A stretch of DNA of 64,000 bases, taken from Gymnodinialimonas sp. 202GB13-11 (lineage in GTDB: Bacteria; Pseudomonadota; Alphaproteobacteria; Rhodobacterales; Rhodobacteraceae). The translations under genes and the position numbers were made by a program. The notes under the pieces were generated by a model. The model worked only from the letters and a program-made list of their open reading frames with translations, was not told the DNA's origin and ran no database searches. The stretch is from assembly GCF_040932485.1 (NCBI RefSeq), contig NZ_JBFRBH010000001.1, positions 2,542,001-2,606,000 on the forward strand, given 5' to 3'. Shown piece after piece: positions 18,264-25,598 of this stretch (the first letter of the stretch is position 1; the number at the start of each line of letters is the position of its first letter).

Positions 18264-18823
18264 CTCGCGACCACCCGCATCACGCGCAGCATCGCGGCGA
18301 TGTAATCCTCCTCATCCGCACCGTCCGCTATGGCCAGCGCCGCGCGGTCGAATGCCGCCGACAGAACAACGGCCAAAGCCGTGCGCTCTGCCGCTGAAAC
18401 CTTTGGCAACGCGGCCTCCAATCCCTCGGCCAAACTGTGCCGGCCACCGCCCGCGTCGATCTCGTCCATCCGCGCATGGCCCAATACAGCCGGACCATCG
18501 ACCAACAACAACCGCGCCCGTCCCGGAACCCGCATGGCAGCAAAGAAGGCGCGGCTGCCATCCTCCAATCCCGTCGCTCCATCCTTGATATCTGCCCGCA
18601 GCGCTTCAGCCTCGGCCAGCACCACCGCATCGAACAGCGCCGCCTTGTCCGCGAAGTGATGATAAAGCGCACCGCGTGTGACCTCGGCCCGTTTGACGAT
18701 TTCGGGCGTGCCCGTCTCAGCAAAGCCCTTCTCCACAAACAGCGCTCGCGCCGCTGCCATCAGACGCGCCTTCATCTCTTCCGAGCGGACGGAATTGGGG
18801 CGTCGCACATTTTTCTCTTGCAT
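18260..18823 (-). CDS. TetR/AcrR-family transcriptional regulator
   Basis: A 187-residue regulator with an N-terminal HTH: MKARLMAAARALFVEKGFAETGTPEIVKRAEVTRGALYHHFADKAALFDAV covers helices 1-4, and the GALYHHFADK signature is intact. The C-terminal ligand domain is unassigned. The start at 18823 (MQEKNVRRPNS) is chosen because a perfect 17-bp palindrome begins one base beyond the ATG; an alternative ATG further out would put the operator inside the gene. Divergent from a VOC-family gene, its likely target. Confidence 0.88.
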   Translation of the reverse strand: MQEKNVRRPNSVRSEEMKARLMAAARALFVEKGFAETGTPEIVKRAEVTRGALYHHFADKAALFDAVVLAEAEALRADIKDGATGLEDGSRAFFAAMRVPGRARLLLVDGPAVLGHARMDEIDAGGGRHSLAEGLEAALPKVSAAERTALAVVLSAAFDRAALAIADGADEEDYIAAMLRVMRVVAS

Positions 18824-18840
18824 ACATACAGCCTGTATGT
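18824..18840. promoter_or_regulatory. TetR operator 1
   Basis: ACATACAGCCTGTATGT is a perfect palindrome of 17 bp (8-bp arms around one base). It directly abuts the start codon of the tetR-like gene, so binding would block its transcription or early elongation. A related copy lies 32 bp away. Confidence 0.75.
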
Positions 18841-18855
18841 TTATTGATTCCACTT

Positions 18856-18872
18856 ACAGACACACTGTATGT
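18856..18872. promoter_or_regulatory. TetR operator 2
   Basis: ACAGACACACTGTATGT matches operator 1 at 14 of 17 positions; the right half-site CTGTATGT is identical. It lies 23 bases before the VOC gene start, a good position to repress that gene. The 32-bp centre spacing (about three helical turns) would put both dimers on the same face of DNA. Confidence 0.65.
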
Positions 18873-18895
18873 TTTTATAAGAAAGGACCGCAACC

Positions 18896-19321
18896 ATGAA
18901 ACTCACGCAATACTATCCCGTTCTTCAAACCGCTGATGTGGCAGGCACCGCGGCCTTCTACATTCGCCACTTCAATTTCGCTCCGGCCTTCGAGATGGAT
19001 TGGTATGTCCACCTGCAATCCACCATCGACCCGTCTGTGAACCTCGCCATCCTCGATGCGCAGCATGAGACGATCCCCGAACCGTTCCGGGGCGAAACAT
19101 CCGGCATGATCCTCAACTTCGAGGTCTCGGATGTGGATGAGGTCCACGACAGGCTAAGCGCCGCGGGCCTGCCCATCGTGAAATCCCTGCGTGACGAAGC
19201 CTTTGGCCAACGCCACTTCATCACCGCCGACCCGAATGGCATTCTGATCGACGTGATCCGCCCGATCGCGCCCGATGCGGACTTTGCCGACGCCTATACC
19301 GCCGAGGCCCTGCCTGCCTGA
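18896..19321 (+). CDS. VOC-family (glyoxalase/bleomycin resistance) protein
   Basis: A 141-residue protein of two beta-alpha-beta-beta-beta modules. It starts [26 protein letters not shown], the common VOC opening, and continues with [40 protein letters not shown] and a closing [15 protein letters not shown] strand with the metal-ligand-like glutamate replaced by aspartate. It is under probable control of the divergent TetR repressor, suggesting a role in detoxifying a small compound that the repressor senses. Confidence 0.85.
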   Translation: MKLTQYYPVLQTADVAGTAAFYIRHFNFAPAFEMDWYVHLQSTIDPSVNLAILDAQHETIPEPFRGETSGMILNFEVSDVDEVHDRLSAAGLPIVKSLRDEAFGQRHFITADPNGILIDVIRPIAPDADFADAYTAEALPA

Positions 19322-19411
19322 TACGCGGGCGCCGCAGCGCGGCATCCCACGTTGACTTCCAGCGATCCGCGCGCCACGTTGCGCGCGGATTTACTTGCGG
19401 GGATGCACGCC

Positions 19412-20107
19412 ATGAAAAAGGTCTACGGTTCAGCCAAGGAAGCGCTCGACGGCGTCCTCTTCGACGGCATGCTGATCGCGGCGGGCGGCTTTGGCCTTTG
19501 TGGCATTCCCGAGCTCTTGATCGACGGTATCGTCGAGGCAGGCACCAAGGACATCACCGTGGCTTCCAACAATGCAGGCGTCGACGGCTTCGGCCTCGGC
19601 AAACTGCTTGAGACGCGCCAGATCAAAAAGATGATGTCGTCCTATGTGGGTGAGAACGCCGAATTCATGCGCCAATACCTGTCCGGTGAGCTGGAGCTTG
19701 AGTTCAACCCCCAAGGCACCCTGGCCGAGCGCATGCGCGCCGGCGGCGCGGGCATCCCCGGCTTCTACACCAAAACCGGCGTTGGCACCGTGATCGCCGA
19801 GGGCAAGGAAGTGAAGGAGTTCGATGGCGAGGACTACATCCTCGAACGCGGCATCTTCGCTGACCTCTCTATCGTCAAGGCATGGAAGGCAGATGCCACC
19901 GGCAACGCCGTCTTCCGCAAGACAGCCCGCAACTTCAACCCACCCGCCGCGATGTGCGGCAAGATCTGTATCCTTGAGGTGGAAGAGATCGTGGAAACCG
20001 GCAGCCTCGATGGCGACGCCATCCACCTGCCCGGCATCTATGTGCACCGCATGATCCAAGGCGAACACGAGAAACGGATCGAGCAACGGACAACGCGGGC
20101 CGCGTGA
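19412..20107 (+). CDS. scoA: 3-oxoacid CoA-transferase subunit A
   Basis: A 231-residue alpha subunit of a class I CoA-transferase. It moves CoA from succinyl-CoA to acetoacetate or a related 3-oxoacid. Recognisable family segments are DGMLIAAGGFGLCGIPELLID, TVASNNAGVDGFGLG, MMSSYVGENAEFMRQYLSGELELEFNPQGTLAERMRAGGAGIPGFYT and KTARNFNPPAAMCGK. ATG at 19412 gives the usual MKKVYGSAKEAL start. The stop overlaps the GTG of the GSCFA gene. The partner subunit B is not adjacent but 1.85 kb downstream, after two other genes. Confidence 0.94.
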   Translation: MKKVYGSAKEALDGVLFDGMLIAAGGFGLCGIPELLIDGIVEAGTKDITVASNNAGVDGFGLGKLLETRQIKKMMSSYVGENAEFMRQYLSGELELEFNPQGTLAERMRAGGAGIPGFYTKTGVGTVIAEGKEVKEFDGEDYILERGIFADLSIVKAWKADATGNAVFRKTARNFNPPAAMCGKICILEVEEIVETGSLDGDAIHLPGIYVHRMIQGEHEKRIEQRTTRAA

Positions 20108-21165
20108 GCACCCGCTCCCCTTATTCCGGCCTGCCGCAGCGCGCCTTCTGGCGCGGGGGCGTCGCAGGTGCACCAGCCTTTCCGCCCGACCTATACCGCC
20201 CCAAATTCCCGGTCACGCAAGAGACCCGCGTCTTCACCGCAGGCTCCTGCTTCGCCCAACATGTCGGCGCGGCGATGAAGGCCGCCGGCATCAAGGTGAT
20301 CGACACCGAGCCCGCCCGCCGCGGCCTGCCGCCCGAGACCGCCAAACGCTTCGGCTACGGCGTCTATTCCGCGCGCTTCGGCAACCTCTATACCGTCAAA
20401 CAATTCCGCCAATTGGTCGATGAGCTGAACGGCGCACAACCCGAACTCCCCGTCTGGGAGCGCGACGGCCGCTTCTGGGATGCTCAACGCCCCGGCGTCG
20501 AACTCGAAGGGCTCGCCTCCGCCGAGCTCGTCACGGAAATGCGCGCCCAACACCTCGAAGCCGTGACTGAGGCCCTTTCCCAAGCCGACATGATCGTTTT
20601 CACCCTCGGCCTCACCGAAGCTTGGGAACACCGCGATACAGGCACCGTCTACCCCACAGCCCCCGGCACCATCGCGGGCGACTACGACCCCGACATATTC
20701 CACTTCGTGAATTACGGCGTCGCCGACATCCTCAACGATTTCACCGCGCTGGAAGAGATGCTGTCGGACATCAACCCGGATCTCAAGTGGCTGCTCACCG
20801 TCAGCCCCGTTCCCCTCGCCGCCACCGCCTCCGACCAACACGTCCTGCCCGCAACAATCCGCTCCAAATCCATCCTTCGCACGGTCTGCGATATGCTGTG
20901 CGAAAGCTCCGACCGGATCGATTACTTCCCGTCCTACGAACTCGTGACCTCACCCGCCCACACGACCAGCCCGTTCGCCGATGACCTCCGCTCCGTCCGA
21001 CCTGAGATCGTTTCGCAAATCATGCAGTGTTTCCTGCAATCCCATAACCTCCGCGAGGAGGGCGCGGAGCGGCCTGGGAAGAGATCGCCAAACGCAGACC
21101 CAGCTGACGACGCAATCTGCGAAGACATCCTCCTCGACGCCTTTGCCCCGGAGGGGCCGAAGTGA
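20104..21165 (+). CDS. GSCFA domain protein
   Basis: A 353-residue protein that opens with GTG overlapping the scoA stop. The name-giving motif is present as TAGSCFAQHVG at residues 45-55, followed by RFGYGVYSARFGNLYT, VFTLGLTEAWEH and LLTVSPVPLAATA, all typical of the GSCFA family (an SGNH/GDSL-hydrolase relative of unknown substrate). It is wedged between the two CoA-transferase subunit genes together with the next gene and is linked to both neighbours by 4-base overlaps, so these genes are almost certainly on one transcript. Confidence 0.85.
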   Translation: MSTRSPYSGLPQRAFWRGGVAGAPAFPPDLYRPKFPVTQETRVFTAGSCFAQHVGAAMKAAGIKVIDTEPARRGLPPETAKRFGYGVYSARFGNLYTVKQFRQLVDELNGAQPELPVWERDGRFWDAQRPGVELEGLASAELVTEMRAQHLEAVTEALSQADMIVFTLGLTEAWEHRDTGTVYPTAPGTIAGDYDPDIFHFVNYGVADILNDFTALEEMLSDINPDLKWLLTVSPVPLAATASDQHVLPATIRSKSILRTVCDMLCESSDRIDYFPSYELVTSPAHTTSPFADDLRSVRPEIVSQIMQCFLQSHNLREEGAERPGKRSPNADPADDAICEDILLDAFAPEGPK

Positions 21166-21950
21166 AGATAGCCGTCGTCGGAACCTCCAACATCGGCGCC
21201 ATCAAATACGCCGACGCGCAGATCGCGGCGGAACATCCGCACCTGAATGTCACCTGTTTCGGCCTGCCCGGCGGAAAATTCGATGGCGCGCACATGAGCG
21301 ACGGCCAATTCGGCCCCGACCGCTCCGACCACAGCGCTATGAAACTCGCCCGCCGCGTGAACGGCGCGCCCACCATCGACCTCACGGCCTGCGACCATAT
21401 CCTCGTCATCGGCGACACGCTTGGCATGCCCAACACGCTCTGGACCGCCGCCTCCTACGATATCGCCGACTGGCCCGCCCGCACCGGCCGCGCGCTCTTG
21501 TCCGAACCGGCCTTCCTCTCTGCGATGGAAGAGGCCATCACCACACGCGCCGACCACCTGCGCAGCCAATTCGCCGATCTGCCTATCTACGTGGCCCTCG
21601 CCCCCTATCCGACCACCGCCGTCGTGCCAAAGGGCGAACACCACCAGATGCCCTACGCCGCCATGGCCCACCACCCTGAGGCCGCGCGTATCCAGAGCCT
21701 CTACCGCGCCGCACTCACCAAAGCGCTCACCCAGCGCAACATGACCTTCGTCGCGCAACCCATTGAGACCATCGCCTCCCCGTTCCTCACAAAAGAACCC
21801 TACGGCCACGGCTCCATGGACTTCCGCGACGAGGGGCGGCTTCTCAACGACCACCGCCACATGAACGCCGATTTCGGCGCTTCGCTTTTCCGCGCCTTTG
21901 CGCTAACCCTACCCGCAAAAGACGCTGCACCGCAGAACCAGGAGGGATAA
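21162..21950 (+). CDS. SGNH-like hypothetical protein downstream of GSCFA
   Basis: A 262-residue protein starting with GTG that overlaps the GSCFA stop (GTGA). It opens [18 protein letters not shown], where GTSN could correspond to the block-I serine of an SGNH hydrolase, and has a late [17 protein letters not shown] stretch whose Asp/His could complete a triad. [11 protein letters not shown] is a second conserved-looking strand. The hydrolase assignment is inference. It lies four bases upstream of scoB with a ribosome-binding GGAGG at 21941-21946. Confidence 0.6.
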   Translation: MKIAVVGTSNIGAIKYADAQIAAEHPHLNVTCFGLPGGKFDGAHMSDGQFGPDRSDHSAMKLARRVNGAPTIDLTACDHILVIGDTLGMPNTLWTAASYDIADWPARTGRALLSEPAFLSAMEEAITTRADHLRSQFADLPIYVALAPYPTTAVVPKGEHHQMPYAAMAHHPEAARIQSLYRAALTKALTQRNMTFVAQPIETIASPFLTKEPYGHGSMDFRDEGRLLNDHRHMNADFGASLFRAFALTLPAKDAAPQNQEG

Positions 21951-21954
21951 TCCC

Positions 21955-22578
21955 ATGTGGGACCGCAACCAGATGGCCGCCCGGGCCGCTCAGGAACTTG
22001 AAGATGGCTGGTATGTGAACCTTGGCATCGGCATCCCGACGCTGGTGTCGAACTACATCCCCGAAGGCATCGAAGTGACGCTGCAATCCGAGAACGGGAT
22101 GCTCGGCATGGGCCCCTTCCCGATCGAGGGAGAAGAGGACGCGGACCTGATCAACGCGGGCAAGCAGACCATCACCGAACTGCCCCACACCTCCTACTTC
22201 GACAGCAGCCAATCCTTCGGCATGATCCGCGGTGGCAAGATCGCCATGGCGATCCTGGGTGCCATGGAAGTGGCCGAGAACGGAGACCTCGCCAACTGGA
22301 TGATCCCCGGCAAGCTCGTGAAAGGCATGGGCGGCGCGATGGATCTGGTCGCAGGCGTGGGTCGCGTGGTGGTTGTGATGGATCACACCAACAAGCATGG
22401 CGATTCCAAAGTGCTGAAGGAATGCACCCTGCCGCTGACCGGCAAGGGCGTGGTCGACCGCATCATCACCAACCTCGGTGTGCTGGATGTTGTCGAGGGC
22501 GGTTTGAAAATCGTTGAAACGGCGGAGGGCGTATCGGAAGACGACCTGCGCGCAGCGACCGAAGCCACCATTGTCTGA
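21955..22578 (+). CDS. scoB: 3-oxoacid CoA-transferase subunit B
   Basis: A 207-residue beta subunit of the same class I CoA-transferase as the gene at 19412. The catalytic glutamate that forms the glutamyl-CoA intermediate is E46 in [46 protein letters not shown] and [17 protein letters not shown] are the family's conserved segments. ATG at 21955 follows a GGAGG. The two subunit genes are usually adjacent; here two genes separate them. Confidence 0.94.
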   Translation: MWDRNQMAARAAQELEDGWYVNLGIGIPTLVSNYIPEGIEVTLQSENGMLGMGPFPIEGEEDADLINAGKQTITELPHTSYFDSSQSFGMIRGGKIAMAILGAMEVAENGDLANWMIPGKLVKGMGGAMDLVAGVGRVVVVMDHTNKHGDSKVLKECTLPLTGKGVVDRIITNLGVLDVVEGGLKIVETAEGVSEDDLRAATEATIV

Positions 22579-22855
22579 CGGCATCACGCGGGAGATCAGC
22601 GGCTCAAAAGGCCGCTACGCTCTTACCCAAAACGGGGCGGAGGCAGAACTCACCTATTCTATCGCGTCGCCCAAGCTGATCATTGCGGACCATACATTCG
22701 TGCCCGACAGTTTGCGCGGCACCGGGGCCGGGCTTGCGCTTGCCGAACGTCTGGTGGCCGACGCGCGGACGGAAGGGGTGAAGATCGTGGCGCTATGCCC
22801 GTTTGTGAAAGCACAGGCCGCAAAGCATCCCGATTGGGCGGATGTGATCCAATAG
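22571..22855 (+). CDS. Small GNAT-like N-acetyltransferase (NATD1/YjdJ type)
   Basis: A 94-residue protein, starting with TTG inside the last codons of sco[68 protein letters not shown] matches the minimal GCN5-like acetyltransferase domain, with the acetyl-CoA loop at [14 protein letters not shown]. Substrate unknown. No better start exists downstream before the domain begins. Probably the last gene of the CoA-transferase operon. Confidence 0.82.
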   Translation: MSDGITREISGSKGRYALTQNGAEAELTYSIASPKLIIADHTFVPDSLRGTGAGLALAERLVADARTEGVKIVALCPFVKAQAAKHPDWADVIQ

Positions 22856-22862
22856 GCGGCGC

Positions 22863-23705
22863 TTAATCCATCACCTGAAACACGCAGCCATCCGACACCA
22901 GATCGGGCGGCGTGTTGCACAAGGTCCGCGCCATGGCCCAAGCCGACAGCACGCGCGGGACGTAAGTGCGCGTTTCGTCGTAGTTGGGAACACCGCCCGA
23001 GCGTGTGACAGCCCCCTCGCCCGCATTGTACGCGGCAAGAACCAGAATCGGGTCGCGGTCAAACTCGTCCATTAACCAATCCAGATAGGCCACCCCGCCC
23101 GCGATGTTCTGCGCCGGGTCAAACGCATCTTCCACGCCGAACCGCTCCGCCGTGGCCGGGATTAACTGCATCAGACCCTGCGCCCCAGCCCCGCTTTCCG
23201 CATCCGACCTGCCTGCGCTTTCCGCAGCGATCACAGCCAAGGCAAAGGCAGGAGAAACCTGCGTGCCTATGCTTGCGGCCAGAATGTCCCGCCCATGTTC
23301 GCGCGCGATGCGGCTGACCGTATCCAAACGCGGCGCGCCCAGGGTTGCAGCCTCCTCGGAATTGGCGAGATGTTCCTGCGCCTCCCAAAAGCGGCCCGGA
23401 TTGGCGGGCATGCTGGCCGGGATCGCGGCCCAGAACCATTCAGAGGCACTGCTGGCCGCCGGTTCGACCGGTGCAAGCGGATCGGCTGAGGCCGCAACCT
23501 CCTCACCTTCCTCTTCCTCTTCCGCACCGGCAGCCGCGATGGCCGCTTGCCGCTCCATATCTTCTTCTGTGACCTGAATATTGATGCGGGGCCCGCTATG
23601 ACCCGCATCCGGTGCACTCAAAAAACGGATCGAACTCTCTTGTGCGAGGCCCTGCACGGGCAAAAGGGCCGCCAGCGCGGCCCAGAAAACGGGGCATCTC
23701 TGCAT
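22863..23705 (-). CDS. Exported lytic transglycosylase (SLT domain)
   Basis: A 280-residue periplasmic protein with a signal peptide (MQRCPVFWAALAALLPVQGLAQ), an acidic linker (EEEEEGEE around residue 65), and a C-terminal SLT domain. The catalytic glutamate is in AVIAAESAGRSDAESGAGAQ, followed by GLMQLIPATAERFGV and LAAYNAGEGAV. Cuts peptidoglycan glycan strands. The start may be either ATG, 23705 or 23729 (MSSKYRCFMQRC); the shorter form gives a cleaner signal peptide. It ends 7 bases after the GNAT gene and its 5' end faces the tad locus. Confidence 0.88.
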   Translation of the reverse strand: MQRCPVFWAALAALLPVQGLAQESSIRFLSAPDAGHSGPRINIQVTEEDMERQAAIAAAGAEEEEEGEEVAASADPLAPVEPAASSASEWFWAAIPASMPANPGRFWEAQEHLANSEEAATLGAPRLDTVSRIAREHGRDILAASIGTQVSPAFALAVIAAESAGRSDAESGAGAQGLMQLIPATAERFGVEDAFDPAQNIAGGVAYLDWLMDEFDRDPILVLAAYNAGEGAVTRSGGVPNYDETRTYVPRVLSAWAMARTLCNTPPDLVSDGCVFQVMD

Positions 23706-23841
23706 GAAGCACCTGTATTTACTGCTCATTCTTCAGGGCCGAACCGATCTGCGCCAGCCGCGAACCCCTTATTTTCTTAACCATGCCTGTCCAAATGACA
23801 CGAAACAACCCTTTAGAAATCGCAAACATTTCCCACAGGCG

Positions 23842-23872
23842 CCCAATTCGCGCCCCGATTGGCCGCGATAAC
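23842..23872. promoter_or_regulatory. Shared tad upstream element, flp1 copy
   Basis: CCCAATT followed at three bases by CGCCCCGATT and a CCGCGATAAC tail. It is about 95 bases before the flp1 start. Similar elements stand upstream of flp2, flp3, cpaB, cpaE and cpaA (see findings). Confidence 0.55.
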
Positions 23873-23966
23873 TCTCCTTGTCACAGGGACAACCCGGGGC
23901 TTCACCCCCCGCCCCGGACACCTGAAACCGAATGAAGACCTTTTTGTCATACTGGAGAACCTGACA

Positions 23967-24203
23967 ATGAAAGCCATGATCCAAAACTTCGCAAAATCCG
24001 AATCCGGCGCCGTGACGGTTGACTGGGTTGTTCTGACCGCCGCCCTCGTGGGCCTGGGCCTGGCCGTTATGGCTGTTGTGTCCGCTGGCGTTGAGAACCT
24101 CTCGGACGACATCGGCAACTCGCTGGCAAACGCCAACCCGGAAACCAGCCCCTTCGCTGGCAACACCGACATCACCGCGACAACCGACATCGCGCTGGAC
24201 TAA
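23967..24203 (+). CDS. flp1: Flp-family type IVb pilin (copy 1)
   Basis: A 78-residue prepilin. A short leader (MKAMIQNFAKSESG) ends at the glycine expected for prepilin-peptidase cleavage, followed by AVTVDWVVLTAALVGLGLAVM, a hydrophobic helix that would form the pilus core. Mature position 5-6 is Asp-Trp instead of the usual Glu-Tyr of Flp pilins. The C-terminal extension of about 40 residues makes it longer than classic Flp. It would be processed by CpaA at 35384 and polymerised by the Tad machinery. An identical protein is encoded at 24595. ATG follows a GGAG at 23954. Confidence 0.85.
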   Translation: MKAMIQNFAKSESGAVTVDWVVLTAALVGLGLAVMAVVSAGVENLSDDIGNSLANANPETSPFAGNTDITATTDIALD

Positions 24204-24236
24204 TCTCCGCAGCCAACTGGCTTACGGATGAGTTTA

Positions 24237-24262
24237 CGGGTCGCCTTCGGGCGGCCCGTTTT
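24237..24262 (+). terminator. flp1 intrinsic terminator
   Basis: CGGGTCGCC-TTCG-GGCGGCCCG (24237-24258, one G-T wobble) followed by TTTT. The loop is the very stable UUCG tetraloop. It lies 33 bases after the flp1 stop. Confidence 0.85.
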
Positions 24263-24290
24263 CGTTTGGGTCGGTCGCAGTGTTCTTCGA

Positions 24291-24416
24291 CAGACCTCAG
24301 ACCTCAGACCTCAGACCTCAGACCTCAGACCTCAGACCTCAGACCTCAGACCTCAGACCTCAGACCTCAGACCTCAGACCTCAGACCTCAGACCTCAGAC
24401 CTCAGACCTCAGACCT
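24291..24416. repeat. Eighteen perfect tandem CAGACCT heptamers
   Basis: 126 bases made of 18 uninterrupted copies of CAGACCT, with no variant unit. It lies after the flp1 terminator and 53 bases before the flp2 upstream element. Such perfect arrays are prone to slipped-strand length change. A stop-free frame through it encodes a heptapeptide repeat, but no start signal or codon logic supports translation. Confidence 0.95.
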
Positions 24417-24469
24417 TACGATTTGACACGAAACAACCCTTTAGAAATCGCAAACATTTCCCACAGGCG

Positions 24470-24500
24470 CCCAATTCGCGCCCCGATTGGCCGCGATAAC
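24470..24500. promoter_or_regulatory. Shared tad upstream element, flp2 copy
   Basis: Same sequence as 23842-23872, carried along by the duplication. It therefore adds no independent support for conservation. Confidence 0.5.
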
Positions 24501-24594
24501 TCTCCTTGTCACAGGGACAACCCGGGGCTTCACCCCCCGCCCCGGACACCTGAAACCGAATGAAGACCTTTTTGTCATACTGGAGAACCTGACA

Positions 24595-24831
24595 ATGAAA
24601 GCCATGATCCAAAACTTCGCAAAATCCGAATCCGGCGCCGTGACGGTTGACTGGGTTGTTCTGACCGCCGCCCTCGTGGGCCTGGGCCTGGCCGTTATGG
24701 CTGTTGTGTCCGCTGGCGTTGAGAACCTCTCGGACGACATCGGCAACTCGCTGGCAAACGCCAACCCGGAAACCAGCCCCTTCGCTGGCAACACCGACAT
24801 CACCGCGACGACCGACATCGCGCTGGACTAA
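24595..24831 (+). CDS. flp2: Flp-family type IVb pilin (copy 2)
   Basis: 78 residues, identical in protein sequence to the pilin at 23967, with only one synonymous change. The leader ends in SESG, then AVTVDWVVLTAALVGLGL forms the pilus core helix. It has its own copy of the upstream element and terminator, so it should be expressed independently. The near-identity implies recent duplication or ongoing gene conversion. Confidence 0.85.
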   Translation: MKAMIQNFAKSESGAVTVDWVVLTAALVGLGLAVMAVVSAGVENLSDDIGNSLANANPETSPFAGNTDITATTDIALD

Positions 24832-24864
24832 TCTCCGCAGCCAACTGGCTTACGGATGAGCTTA

Positions 24865-24890
24865 CGGGTCGCCTTAGGGCGGCCCGTTTT
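24865..24890 (+). terminator. flp2 intrinsic terminator
   Basis: Same stem as the flp1 terminator (CGGGTCGCC / GGCGGCCCG) with the loop changed from TTCG to TTAG, followed by TTTT. The stem is unaltered, so it should still terminate, with somewhat less loop stability. Confidence 0.8.
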
Positions 24891-24995
24891 CGTTTGGATA
24901 AATGACAACGACGCGCTTCCCCGACGATCCTTCGAAAAATCGAGCGACACGTCAGACCCCAGCCGCCCCTGCTTCCCAAAATCATCGCTGCACTG

Positions 24996-25026
24996 CCCAA
25001 TTTGCGCCCGGTTTTCGCGGGACAAC
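24996..25026. promoter_or_regulatory. Shared tad upstream element, flp3 copy
   Basis: CCCAATTTGCGCCCGG followed by TTTTCGCGGGACAAC. CCCG and CGGG form inverted halves. About 80 bases before the flp3 start. This is a diverged, independent copy of the motif upstream of flp1 and cpaB. Confidence 0.55.
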
Positions 25027-25103
25027 GAAAGCCAACAACAAAGCTCGACACCTCTCAGATCCTGGTGCTCGACAAAACGCTCAACAAGACGGGACATCGC
25101 ACC

Positions 25104-25340
25104 ATGAAGACCGCACTGAAATCCTTTCTCTCCAACGAATCCGGCGCCGTCTCGACCGACTGGATTGTTCTGACCGCTGTCGTCATGGGCCTTGCGCTGG
25201 TCTTCACCGCCGTCATCGTGTCGGGCACAGAAAACGCGTCGAACGACATCAGCAACTATATGGCGAACGTTCAGACGGATACCGATCCGCTTCAGGCGAA
25301 CGTCGACATCACGGCATCGACCGACATCGCGCTCAACTAA
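25104..25340 (+). CDS. flp3: Flp-family type IVb pilin paralogue
   Basis: A 78-residue prepilin related to, but clearly diverged from, the flp1/flp2 product. The leader MKTALKSFLSNESG is followed by AVSTDWIVLTAVVMGLALVF, again with Asp-Trp at mature positions 5-6, and the C-terminus ends NVDITASTDIALN where flp1 has NTDITATTDIALD. Exactly the same length as the others, so it is an older duplicate under the same structural constraint. It may be a minor pilin or an alternative major pilin. Confidence 0.84.
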   Translation: MKTALKSFLSNESGAVSTDWIVLTAVVMGLALVFTAVIVSGTENASNDISNYMANVQTDTDPLQANVDITASTDIALN

Positions 25341-25370
25341 GTTTGAACAGATAGCCGAACGCAAGAAACG

Positions 25371-25401
25371 AGGCCGTCCCGATGGGCGGCCTTCAGTTTT
25401 T
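25371..25401 (+). terminator. flp3 intrinsic terminator
   Basis: AGGCCGTCC-CGAT-GGGCGGCCT stem (25371-25392) with one wobble, followed by CAGTTTTT. Lies 31 bases after the flp3 stop. Confidence 0.8.
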
Positions 25402-25501
25402 CCGGACAGACGCTCCCGAAATCCACCTGGTCTCCGGCGACGGCAAGCATTGAAAAAACCTATCAATTCCCCCGCCTTGCCACCGACATGCCCCTGCCCG
25501 A

Positions 25502-25532
25502 CCCAATTTTCGCCCGATTTCTCGGCGACAAC
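25502..25532. promoter_or_regulatory. Shared tad upstream element, cpaB copy
   Basis: CCCAATTTTCGCCCGATTT followed by CTCGGCGACAAC; CCGA and TCGG are inverted halves. It is about 67 bases before the cpaB start. Confidence 0.55.
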
Positions 25533-25598
25533 GGAGCCCTGTAGTGAGTTTTGTATCCGCTACGCGGACACAGAGCAGAAAATAACGAGGTGGGCATT

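Larger units (their letters stand above)
23796..24269. repeat. Segmental duplication, copy 1 (promoter + flp1 + terminator)
   Basis: 474 bp that recur at 24424-24897 (offset 628). The unit spans the upstream element, the pilin gene and its terminator. I see only three differences: one synonymous base near the end of the gene (CAACC/CGACC), one in the trailer (GTTTACG/GCTTACG) and one in the terminator loop (TTCG/TTAG). Confidence 0.95.
24204..24594. other. Spacer between the two pilin copies
   Basis: 391 bases with no true gene. It holds the flp1 terminator (24237-24262), the CAGACCT heptamer array (24291-24416) and the upstream region of flp2 (from 24424, a copy of 23796 onward). A reading frame crosses the array only because 7-base repeats of this composition avoid stops. 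Confidence 0.8.
24424..24897. repeat. Segmental duplication, copy 2 (promoter + flp2 + terminator)
   Basis: 474 bp nearly identical to 23796-24269. The left junction is at TGACACG, preceded by TTACGATT after the heptamer array; the right junction follows CGTTTGG, after which the flanks differ (ATAAATGAC here, GTCGGTCGC in copy 1). Confidence 0.95.

Noticed and set aside
24291-24416. CRISPR-like array
   Set aside because: The unit is only seven bases, with no spacers and no cas genes nearby; it is a simple tandem repeat.
24228-24563. Open frame of 111 residues running through the heptamer array, with a TSDLRPQ repeat peptide
   Set aside because: Any stop-free 7-base repeat gives a periodic 7-residue frame; there is no ribosome-binding site, and its ends lie in a terminator and in the flp2 upstream region.
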